43,175 bases of DNA. It comes from Clostridiales bacterium. GTDB taxonomy: Bacteria > Bacillota > Clostridia > Oscillospirales > CAG-272. The notes below the pieces were generated by a model, which was given only the letters and a program-made list of their open reading frames with translations, did not search any database and was not told where the DNA came from. Below, in pieces: positions 1 through 6,987 of this stretch. The stretch's first letter is position 1; each line of letters starts with the position of its first letter. The translations under genes were made by a program, and so were the position numbers. Where the stretch lies: assembly GCA_012514145.1 (NCBI GenBank), contig JAAZAV010000014.1, positions 183,265-226,439 of the forward strand, written 5' to 3'.

Positions 1-2
1 GT

Positions 3-1571
3 TTTCCCCCCGAGCCCAACGGCTATCTGCACATCGGCCACTGCAAGGCTCTGCAGATTGACTTCGGTACCGCCGAGAAGTTCGGCGGAATCTGTAATCT
101 CCGAATGGACGACACCAATCCCGCCAAGGAGGATACAGAGTATGTGGATGCCATTAAAGAAGATATCCACTGGCTGGGCTTCGACTGGGGCGACCGCTTC
201 TACTACGGCTCGGACTACTTTGAAAAGACATACGAGTATGCCGAGGAGCTTATTAACAAGGGGCTTGCGTATGTGTGCGAGCTGACACCCGATGAGTTCA
301 GAAGTTATCGAGGCGACACCGAGCATCCGGCTGTATCGCCCTATCGCGACAGACCTGTTGATGAGAATCTCGACCTGTTCCGGCGCATGAGAGCCGGTGA
401 GTTCCCCGAGGGGAAATATACCCTTCGCGCAAAAATTGACCTGGAATCCGGCAATTTCAACATGCGCGACCCGGTTTTCTACCGCATCCGCTACATAGAG
501 CACCATCGTCAGGGCACGAAATGGTGTATATTCCCGATGTACGACTTCGCCCATCCAATTCAGGACGCTCTTGAGGGCATCACTTATTCCCTCTGCTCGC
601 TGGAGTATGAGAACCACAGACCGCTCTACAACTGGGTAATTGACAATGTAAGCGTTCCCTGCCGCCCGCGCCAGATCGAATTCGCCCGACTCAATATCAG
701 CTACACGGTGATGAGCAAGCGAAAGCTGCGCCAGCTGGTTGAGCAGGAGCTTGTATCCGGCTGGGACGATCCCCGTATGCCCACACTCTGCGGTCTCCGC
801 CGCCGCGGTTACACCCCCCAGTCAATCCACAATTTCTGCGACCGGATCGGCGTTGCCAAGTCCGACAGCACTGTCGAGTACGACTTCCTTGAGCATTGTC
901 TGCGGGATCATCTCAATGAAACAGCCGAACGGGTTATGGCGGTGCTGCGTCCGGTGCGCCTCACCGTCACAAACTATCCCGAGGGCAAGACCGAGAATTT
1001 TACCGTCGAAAACAATCCTATGGACGAGGGCGCCGGTACCCGTGAAATCACCTTCTCCCGCAATCTCTGGATTGAATCCGATGATTTTATGGAAGAGAAG
1101 GTCGGCAAGTTCTTCCGTCTTTATCCCGGTAACGAGGTGCGCCTGAAGGGCGCGTATGTTGTGAAATGCACCGGCTGTATCAAGGATGCTGATGGAAATG
1201 TTGTCGAGGTTCTCTGCGAATACGATCCCGAATCAGCCGGAGGCAATCCCGCCGACGGACGAAAGATCAGGAGCACACTCCATTGGGTGGACGCGGAAAC
1301 CGCGGTTGATGCCGAGGTGCGCCTCTACGACAATCTTTTCAGCGATCCCGACCCGGACGGCGACGGCAAGAACTTCCTCGACTGTCTCAATCCTAACTCC
1401 CTTGAAGTACTGACCGGCTGCAAGCTGGAAGCCGAGCTGGCGGGTGCAAAAGCGCCTTCCTCCTTCCAGTTCATGCGCATCGGCTACTTCTGCCCCGATT
1501 CCGAGGACAGTACTCCCGAACACCTTGTATTCAACCGTTCGGTCAGTCTGAAGGACAGCTATAAAGGTTAA
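3..1571 (+). CDS. glnS: Glutaminyl-tRNA synthetase, 5'-truncated by window edge
   Basis: Class I aminoacyl-tRNA synthetase that charges tRNA-Gln with glutamine in the cytosol. The reading frame is open from base 3, so the start lies outside the window. The first visible residues, FPPEPNGYLHIGH, carry the HIGH ATP-binding signature of GlnRS. The GlnRS form of the KMSKS loop, VMSKRKL, is at about visible residue 236. The C-terminal half has the beta-barrel anticodon-binding features (LWIESDDF, GKFFRLYPGNEVRLKG, NPNSLEVLTG). 522 residues are visible; family members are about 550, so roughly 30 N-terminal residues are missing. The GlnRS-specific motifs favour it over GluRS. The stop is 32 bp before metY with no terminator, so the two may be co-transcribed. 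Many Bacillota make Gln-tRNA by the GatCAB route instead, so a dedicated GlnRS is notable. Confidence 0.96.
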   Translation, partial: FPPEPNGYLHIGHCKALQIDFGTAEKFGGICNLRMDDTNPAKEDTEYVDAIKEDIHWLGFDWGDRFYYGSDYFEKTYEYAEELINKGLAYVCELTPDEFRSYRGDTEHPAVSPYRDRPVDENLDLFRRMRAGEFPEGKYTLRAKIDLESGNFNMRDPVFYRIRYIEHHRQGTKWCIFPMYDFAHPIQDALEGITYSLCSLEYENHRPLYNWVIDNVSVPCRPRQIEFARLNISYTVMSKRKLRQLVEQELVSGWDDPRMPTLCGLRRRGYTPQSIHNFCDRIGVAKSDSTVEYDFLEHCLRDHLNETAERVMAVLRPVRLTVTNYPEGKTENFTVENNPMDEGAGTREITFSRNLWIESDDFMEEKVGKFFRLYPGNEVRLKGAYVVKCTGCIKDADGNVVEVLCEYDPESAGGNPADGRKIRSTLHWVDAETAVDAEVRLYDNLFSDPDPDGDGKNFLDCLNPNSLEVLTGCKLEAELAGAKAPSSFQFMRIGYFCPDSEDSTPEHLVFNRSVSLKDSYKG

Positions 1572-1603
1572 TATTAATATCTCCGACATGAAAGGCTACA
1601 TAT

Positions 1604-2890
1604 ATGTCCGATTACAAAATAAACACAAAGTGCGTTCAGTCAGGCTGGCAGCCCAAGAACGGCGAGCCGCGCGTTCTCCCGATATACCAGAGCACCACTT
1701 TCAAGTATGAGTCAAGCGAGCAGATGGGACGTCTTTTCGACCTGTCCGAGCCGGGTTATTTCTATACCCGTCTGCAGAACCCTACGAACGACTTTGTGGC
1801 TGCTAAAATTGCCGACCTTGAGGGCGGCGTAGGTGCGATGCTGACCTCCTCCGGTCAGGCTGCATCCTTCTACTCGGTTTTCAATATATGCGAAGCGGGA
1901 AGCCATGTGCTCTCTACCTCAGCTATATACGGCGGCACATTCAATCTTTTTGCCGTTACCATGGCTAAACTGGGTATCGAGGTGACATTTATCTCCCCCG
2001 AAGCCGATGAAGACGAGATACTCGCTAACATTCGTCCAAACACCCGCTGCATTTTCGGCGAGACTTTAGCCAATCCCGCTCTCATAGTGCTGGATATCGA
2101 AAAATTCGCAAGATGCGCTCACACGGCGGGTATTCCTCTCATAATTGACAACACCTTCCCTACCCCGATTAACTGCCGTCCCTTTGAGTTCGGCGCGGAT
2201 ATCGTTATCCACTCCACCACTAAATATATGGACGGTCACGCATCGGGCGTCGGAGGTGTTATTGTCGACTCGGGAAACTTCGACTGGATGGCGCATGCCG
2301 ACAAGTATCCCGGTCTTACCACTCCCGATGAAAGCTATCACGGTGTGACCTACGCCAAGGATTTCGGAAAACTTGCCTATATTACCAAAGCCACCGCTCA
2401 GCTCATGCGCGATCTTGGCTCGATTCAGGCTCCGTTCAATGCTTTCATACTCAACATGGGGCTGGAGACTTTGGCACTTCGTGTTGAGCGTCACTGCCGC
2501 AACGCCGAAAAGGTTTCCGAATACCTCAGCGCCAGTGACCTGATAACCTGGGTCAACTACCCGAATCTAAAAGGCAGCAAGTATTACGACCTTGCCGTAA
2601 AATACCTGCCTAACGGTTCAAGCGGCGTCATCTCCTTCGGTGTAAAGGGCGGACGCGAGGCGGCTACCCGCTTTATGGACAGCTTAAAACTCGCCGCCGT
2701 AGTGACCCATGTCGCCGATACCCGTACCTGTGTGCTCCATCCGGCAAGCACTACCCACCGACAGCTGACCGATGAACAGCTGACAGCAGGCGGGATAGGC
2801 GCCGACCTCATCCGTCTCTCGGTAGGTATTGAGGATGTTGATGACATTATCGCCGATGTCGACAACGCTCTGAAAAAATCACAGATATAA
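1604..2890 (+). CDS. metY: O-acetylhomoserine sulfhydrylase (O-acetylhomoserine aminocarboxypropyltransferase)
   Basis: PLP-dependent enzyme of the Cys/Met metabolism family that makes homocysteine from O-acetylhomoserine and sulfide. Visible signatures are the N-terminal substrate and tetramer region (YQSTTFKYES, YTRLQNPT), the cofactor region (TSSGQAA, SAIYGGTFNL), the DNTFPTP aspartate loop and the Schiff-base lysine in HSTTKYMDGH, near residue 207. At 428 aa it matches the longer MetY subfamily better than the ~390-aa cystathionine synthases and lyases. The start follows an AAAGG stretch about 9 bp upstream. It probably shares a transcript with glnS and ends at a strong terminator. It belongs to the aspartate family pathway together with asd and dapA elsewhere in the window. 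Strict substrate choice (acetyl- versus succinyl-homoserine) is inferred from family. Confidence 0.93.
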   Translation: MSDYKINTKCVQSGWQPKNGEPRVLPIYQSTTFKYESSEQMGRLFDLSEPGYFYTRLQNPTNDFVAAKIADLEGGVGAMLTSSGQAASFYSVFNICEAGSHVLSTSAIYGGTFNLFAVTMAKLGIEVTFISPEADEDEILANIRPNTRCIFGETLANPALIVLDIEKFARCAHTAGIPLIIDNTFPTPINCRPFEFGADIVIHSTTKYMDGHASGVGGVIVDSGNFDWMAHADKYPGLTTPDESYHGVTYAKDFGKLAYITKATAQLMRDLGSIQAPFNAFILNMGLETLALRVERHCRNAEKVSEYLSASDLITWVNYPNLKGSKYYDLAVKYLPNGSSGVISFGVKGGREAATRFMDSLKLAAVVTHVADTRTCVLHPASTTHRQLTDEQLTAGGIGADLIRLSVGIEDVDDIIADVDNALKKSQI

Positions 2891-2896
2891 GAATCC

Positions 2897-2935
2897 AAAA
2901 GCCGGCACACAAACGATGTGCCGGCTTTAATTTTA
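2897..2935 (+). terminator. Rho-independent terminator after metY
   Basis: A perfect 12-bp stem (2898-2909 with 2917-2928, core AGCCGGCACA) with a 7-base loop, followed by TTTAATTTTAA. It sits just after the metY stop. Confidence 0.9.
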
Positions 2936-2976
2936 ACAGTCGGCGTCAGATAATATGTTAATTTTTCGTTATTATG

Positions 2977-3006
2977 TTGTTCATATTATTGAGTTATCAT
3001 TATAAT
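2977..3006 (+). promoter_or_regulatory. Probable sigma-A promoter for the CBM-like surface protein
   Basis: TTGTTC (2977-2982) and a perfect TATAAT (3001-3006) are separated by 18 bp in an AT-rich stretch after the metY terminator. The transcript would have a leader of about 120 bases before the ATG at 3134. Confidence 0.6.
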
Positions 3007-3133
3007 GTATAGTTGGTGGGTGTGCCTTGATTACGGGGATTAGTATGCACCGTTTTCCCTCACAGACGGTACGACCTGTCTCTGCACAAGTCAGACTGCC
3101 GGCAACTACAAAATCTGTTATGGGAGGAACTAT

Positions 3134-4297
3134 ATGAGAAAGCTTCTTGCTATTCTTCTTTGCTGCACGATGATCTTCGCGATTCTGGCTGTTTCGTCCT
3201 CCGCGGCGTCAAACTCCGCGTTCGACAAAGAGTTCTTCAGAATCAAGAAGGGGAATGCGTGTGTCCTGTTTGACAACATCGACAACACCGGTGGTTCAGC
3301 AGGAAACGCTTTCTGCTATGCCGAAAATTACGGTACCGGCAGAAACGACAAGGGCGACCTGGTCGCTTACGACGATGTCGACTTCGGCTCCAAGGGTGCT
3401 GTTTCCGTAACCGTTAACTTCGGTTATCACAAGACCGACCCGAAGGTTGACGAGCCCACCACATTTGCTATCTACATCGACACTCCTTATGGCAATCCGA
3501 TTGCCACCTTCTCGGTGACCGCAGGCACAACCAAGGGCTCTGAAATCGTACACCATCTTGAGTTCACAAAGGATGTACAGGTAGCTGCCGGTGTACATGA
3601 TGTATACTTCATGGCCACCAACACCAAATCCGGTTCCTTTGACTACATCTACTTCAAAGAAGCAGGCTCCAAGATCGAAGCGACCAAGACCGTTGAAAGC
3701 GATATCAAGTATGATGCGCTGAATCCGTTCACCACTATGAACGTGACCGCGAAAACCATCATGATCGACCAGATCGACACAATGTCACAGGGCGGCTCCG
3801 GCAAGCCTATAGCCTATGTTGCCGGTTACGGCTGCGGATACTCCTCGCTCGATGATATGGTTGTATTCCCGAACTGCAACTTCGGCAAGAATGGCGCCAA
3901 GGCGTTTGCCATCAAGTTCGGTTTCGGCAAAGAGGGCGCCACAACCAAGGTTAACATCTATGTTGACAACCCCTACGGCAAGCCCGCCGCAGAGCTTGAA
4001 ATCGGTCCGACAGGCGGTTGGAAGGCTGAGGATGATACTCAGGCTAAGGTTATCACCGGCACTATCAATGTAGAGCCCGGCATACATACCATTCTTGTTC
4101 GCTTTATGAACGACCAGTCGGGTTCTTTCTCCCAGCTGTCGTTCGTTGAAGGTGATCCTCGTCCCGAGACTACCGCTAAGGCTGCCGCTGCTTCTTCTCC
4201 CGCCGCAGCAGCGCAGACCGCAGACTTCATAGTAATTCCGGCGGTGATCGCTCTTGTTTCGGTTATCGGTCTCAAGGTTTCAAATAAGAGAGACTGA
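3134..4297 (+). CDS. Secreted, membrane-anchored protein with two CBM6-like repeats
   Basis: 387 aa. An N-terminal signal peptide (KLLAILLCCTMIFAILAV, then SSSAAS) is followed by two diverged copies of a beta-sandwich carbohydrate-binding-like domain, at about residues 30-180 and 195-340. Each copy shows the pattern of a tyrosine/glycine-rich loop, a (V/N)(D/C)FG element, FxIxFGFxK, IYID(T/N)PYGxP, a GG/GS-rich loop, GxHxxxVxxM and GSFxxxxF(K/V)E. This resembles CBM6-type galactose-binding folds. There is no catalytic domain. After an Ala-rich linker a hydrophobic helix (IVIPAVIALVSVIGLKV) and the basic tail SNKRD suggest a C-terminal membrane anchor. I see no LPXTG motif. RBS GGGAGGA precedes the ATG. 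A role in binding glycans at the cell surface is inference; the ligand is unknown. Confidence 0.8.
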   Translation: MRKLLAILLCCTMIFAILAVSSSAASNSAFDKEFFRIKKGNACVLFDNIDNTGGSAGNAFCYAENYGTGRNDKGDLVAYDDVDFGSKGAVSVTVNFGYHKTDPKVDEPTTFAIYIDTPYGNPIATFSVTAGTTKGSEIVHHLEFTKDVQVAAGVHDVYFMATNTKSGSFDYIYFKEAGSKIEATKTVESDIKYDALNPFTTMNVTAKTIMIDQIDTMSQGGSGKPIAYVAGYGCGYSSLDDMVVFPNCNFGKNGAKAFAIKFGFGKEGATTKVNIYVDNPYGKPAAELEIGPTGGWKAEDDTQAKVITGTINVEPGIHTILVRFMNDQSGSFSQLSFVEGDPRPETTAKAAAASSPAAAAQTADFIVIPAVIALVSVIGLKVSNKRD

Positions 4298-4338
4298 TCT
4301 CTCCTTAAATCAGACTGATAACACTCGCATAAACTGAC

Positions 4339-4379
4339 TGCCAAAGGCGGTTTCCGGTCAATGGGGACCGCCTTTGGCA
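4339..4379 (+). terminator. Hairpin after the CBM-like gene
   Basis: A perfect 13-bp stem (4339-4351 with 4367-4379, core CCAAAGGCGG) lies about 40 bp past the stop at 4297. It has no T-run of its own but is followed within 10 bp by a second hairpin with a T-run. Confidence 0.6.
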
Positions 4380-4383
4380 TACG

Positions 4384-4426
4384 AAAAATCCCTTCGAATT
4401 GCCGATTGACAGCGAAGGGATTTTAT
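4384..4426. terminator. Bidirectional terminator between convergent genes
   Basis: A 12-bp perfect stem (4385-4396 with 4413-4424, AAAATCCCTTCG and its complement) has T-runs on both strands. It can end the plus-strand CBM gene and the minus-strand glycerophosphodiesterase gene. Confidence 0.85.
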
Positions 4427-4527
4427 TGTTATAATAAATATGTAAGGAATATCAACGCCTCAGGAGTATGCCTCCTGTTCGGAAAGCAGCCGGTCATACA
4501 GCTCCGGTGTTTCTATGCCTGTCATGG

Positions 4528-5292
4528 TTACGGTCTGAGACTGCCATCGGTCTCTACAATATCGGCTCCAAGTTCCTTTGCCTGTCTGAGTTCGTCCTCG
4601 GTTCGTAAAATCCAGAGCCCGAGCTCGCCGTATTTCTTCGCGATGGCGCAGTTTTCGGGAGTGGCGTGGGGACCCTTGAACCAAGCCGTAGCCTTTATGT
4701 CCATCGGTATGAACACCGTAAAACGGTGCCCCTTCGACAACTCCGCAGCCCGGGCTATAACCGACTCATCAAAGGGTGCGTCAACATGATACTCATAGTG
4801 AATGGTACATTTTGGGAAGCGGGTTGTATGATACTCGACCTGATCAAGCGACTTGCAGGTGAAGCCCATATACTCCTCTGTACCTGAACGTTCAATAATC
4901 CTGTACATGATCTCGCGCTGCTCGGGTTTGAAGCTCATAAAGACATTGTCAAGTTTGAGCGGCACTTCGGTGCGGGCAACGAACTCAAGAACCTCCTCAA
5001 GGGTAGGAGCGAGTGTGCCGCGGAACCGCTCACCCATCCATAGTCCGAAGTCCCAGCTCCGAATCTCGTCGAAAGTCAGCTCATTCGCGGGAGTATCGGG
5101 AACGCGCCCGCCGTCAGAAGTTCTTGCGGTGCGGTAACAGCTTCTGTCGTGCAGAAAAATACAGCGGTCGTCAGCCGTGAACTTTGTGTCACACTCGATC
5201 ATTTTGTAACCGAGTTTATGAGCGGCTTCAAACGCCGGCAGTGTGTTTTCCGGGTACTCGTTTGCAACTCCCCGATGTGCTTCGAAAATCAT
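4528..5292 (-). CDS. ugpQ: Glycerophosphodiester phosphodiesterase (GDPD family)
   Basis: Hydrolyses glycerophosphodiesters to glycerol-3-phosphate and an alcohol. The N-terminus has the family signature: H6-R7-G8, PENT (14-17), the metal ligands E33 and D35 (IECDTKFTADD) and the second catalytic histidine in LHD (48-49). The TIM-barrel ends with a late ETDGSL motif (IVETDGS). 254 aa is a normal length for the cytosolic single-domain type, and there is no signal peptide, so the substrate is probably intracellular. A GGAGGT element lies about 17 bp upstream of the ATG, farther than usual, and no better in-frame start exists because a TGA precedes it. It has its own promoter, is divergent from the SLH gene and convergent with the CBM gene. 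The gene symbol is by family analogy. Confidence 0.9.
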   Translation of the reverse strand: MIFEAHRGVANEYPENTLPAFEAAHKLGYKMIECDTKFTADDRCIFLHDRSCYRTARTSDGGRVPDTPANELTFDEIRSWDFGLWMGERFRGTLAPTLEEVLEFVARTEVPLKLDNVFMSFKPEQREIMYRIIERSGTEEYMGFTCKSLDQVEYHTTRFPKCTIHYEYHVDAPFDESVIARAAELSKGHRFTVFIPMDIKATAWFKGPHATPENCAIAKKYGELGLWILRTEDELRQAKELGADIVETDGSLRP

Positions 5293-5344
5293 ATAATAAA
5301 CCCGTCAATACCTCCGTTCGGAAGCATATCCCTTCGTTTTTTGT

Positions 5345-5373
5345 ATTTTAACACACATTACCCTGCAGGTCAA
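5345..5373 (-). promoter_or_regulatory. Sigma-A promoter for the GDPD gene
   Basis: On the minus strand TTGACC (5373-5368), a 17-bp spacer and TAAAAT (5350-5345) lie about 50 bp upstream of the start codon. Confidence 0.7.
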
Positions 5374-5393
5374 CCGCACAAAGAACAAATTCA

Positions 5394-5423
5394 TTGCACC
5401 ATTAACCACCCGGATGTTATACG
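5394..5423 (+). promoter_or_regulatory. Weak candidate promoter for the SLH gene
   Basis: TTGCAC (5394-5399) and TTATAC/TATACG (5417-5423) at 17-18 bp spacing are the best match upstream of the SLH gene. It lies just upstream of the divergent GDPD promoter. Confidence 0.35.
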
Positions 5424-5466
5424 GAAGTCCGTCAGCCGCAGCCACCGTGAATGGAGAACATAGGAA

Positions 5467-6906
5467 ATGAAAATCAGAGTTGTTTTAATAATATTGTGCA
5501 TTATTCTTGCCGCATCACCGATATTCAGCCTTGCGGCTGCCGCACCCGGCGAGGCTGAGTACCGTGCCGCCTTTGAAGGCTATTCATCGCAGTCGGGTAT
5601 TCCGATGATTGTAGCCAACCACAGCGGCGCCGGCTGGTATGCGGTATTCCGTCCGGAGGAACTGGATCCAGCCTATCGAGGCTCAGGCATGCTGTTCTAC
5701 AGTCAATACAGCCACCGTCAAGCGCGCAACGGAGACGGTCAGATGATTCTTATGATCCCAGAGTCTGATAAATACGGCTTCGGTGACACGCTCAGCCTGA
5801 GCTATTCGGTGGAGTTATACGGACCGTCGAAGGTAATGTATCTGAAGGTCAATCTCTCCAACGGCGAACTGCCGCTCTTTCCGAGCTGGCGGGAAGCTTA
5901 CGCCCATATTGACAGTATCCCCCGCCGTACAATGTCAGCGGCGGATGTGAATGTTGACCCGTATATAACCTCAAAAACGCCGCTTGACGGGTCTATGTCG
6001 CCGTGGGCGGTACAGGAAATTACCGACGCAATACGCCTCGGTTTCGTACCGAAAGAACTGCGCTGCTGCTATACCGACGGGATTAACCGGCTGGAGTTTG
6101 CGAAAATCGCAGTCAATTTCGCCGCCATGCAGTTCAACACCACGGTCGATGATTTCGTTCGTTATTCGAACATGGCAGGTCGGACACGTGCCTATACCCC
6201 CTTTATCGACTGCGACGATCCCTCTCTTGCCGCGGCATATATTACGGGGATAGTCAACGGCGTCGGCAATAATCGTTTTGAGCCGGAACGCCTCATAACC
6301 CGGGAAGAAGCCGCACTAATGCTCGCGAACACCTACATCGCGATAGGCGGCAGCCTGCCGGTTGACACGATTCCCTTTTATTACAATGATCTGAATCTTA
6401 TCGCCGACTGGGCGGTGGAAAGCGTGGCGTTCATGTTCCGGTACAGCGTAATGCTGGGTGTTGGCGACAATCTTTTTGAACCATACGGCACTTATACCCG
6501 GGAGCAGTGCATAGCCACCTTCCTGCGGCTGTACCGAAACACCCCTGTCAGCCGCAACAACGGGATTGCCCTTCTTCCATTTAATTTTAACAGCCTGCTG
6601 AACGACATATACGAAATCGGGGGCTTTAGTGAATCCGCACGGTTCGATACAGACGAATTCGTGCTCGTCGCGGGGCGCATCCCCAATCCGGTGTATGGTT
6701 ATGTCGAACTGCTGCGATGTGTATACCGAAGGGGCGGTGTGCGGGATATTGCCGCGCTGCTTCCCTACCCTACGCCGGACTATTACTCTTTCGCAATTGA
6801 AGAGCCGGAACTGAACGGCAATGTTCTGACGGTTGTCCGGGATGAGTTCGGCACTAAGGTTAAATATGCTATCAACCTTATGACGCTTGACGTAAATGAG
6901 CGATAA
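5467..6906 (+). CDS. Exported protein with S-layer homology (SLH) domains
   Basis: 479 aa. Signal peptide: MKIRVVLIILCIILAASPIF, cleavage likely near SLAAAAP. Residues about 25-160 form an uncharacterised beta-rich N-terminal region. Residues about 175-360 contain three SLH-type units. The first is degenerate (WAVQEITDAIRLGFVP...INRLEFAKIAVNF). The second has YITGIVNGVGNNRFEPERLITREEAALMLAN. The third has WAVESVAFMFRYSVMLGVGDNLFEPYGTYTREQCIATFLRLY. SLH domains bind secondary cell-wall polymers, so the protein is probably attached to the wall. The remaining ~115 residues have no domain I recognise. The DNA GGAGAACATAGGAA precedes the ATG. It ends just before the promoter of the glycyl radical enzyme, with no shared transcript needed. 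Confidence 0.85.
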   Translation: MKIRVVLIILCIILAASPIFSLAAAAPGEAEYRAAFEGYSSQSGIPMIVANHSGAGWYAVFRPEELDPAYRGSGMLFYSQYSHRQARNGDGQMILMIPESDKYGFGDTLSLSYSVELYGPSKVMYLKVNLSNGELPLFPSWREAYAHIDSIPRRTMSAADVNVDPYITSKTPLDGSMSPWAVQEITDAIRLGFVPKELRCCYTDGINRLEFAKIAVNFAAMQFNTTVDDFVRYSNMAGRTRAYTPFIDCDDPSLAAAYITGIVNGVGNNRFEPERLITREEAALMLANTYIAIGGSLPVDTIPFYYNDLNLIADWAVESVAFMFRYSVMLGVGDNLFEPYGTYTREQCIATFLRLYRNTPVSRNNGIALLPFNFNSLLNDIYEIGGFSESARFDTDEFVLVAGRIPNPVYGYVELLRCVYRRGGVRDIAALLPYPTPDYYSFAIEEPELNGNVLTVVRDEFGTKVKYAINLMTLDVNER

Positions 6907-6923
6907 CACTTGTGGTGTTGACA

Positions 6924-6952
6924 TTGACAGCGACACCGCGTGATGTTATAAT
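6924..6952 (+). promoter_or_regulatory. Consensus sigma-A promoter for the glycyl radical enzyme
   Basis: TTGACA (6924-6929), 17-bp spacer, TATAAT (6947-6952): a perfect match. A second TTGACA (6918-6923) partly precedes it at a non-functional 23-bp distance. The leader to the ATG is about 30 bases, so I see no room for a riboswitch. Confidence 0.85.
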
Positions 6953-6987
6953 CACATTCGAGAATCACAGACACACGGAGGTGCGGT

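Noticed and set aside
2066-2494. Minus-strand frame opposite metY
   Set aside because: Shadow of a clear PLP enzyme gene.
4361-4789. Plus-strand frame over the terminators and the GDPD gene
   Set aside because: It starts inside a terminator hairpin and is antisense to a catalytically complete GDPD.
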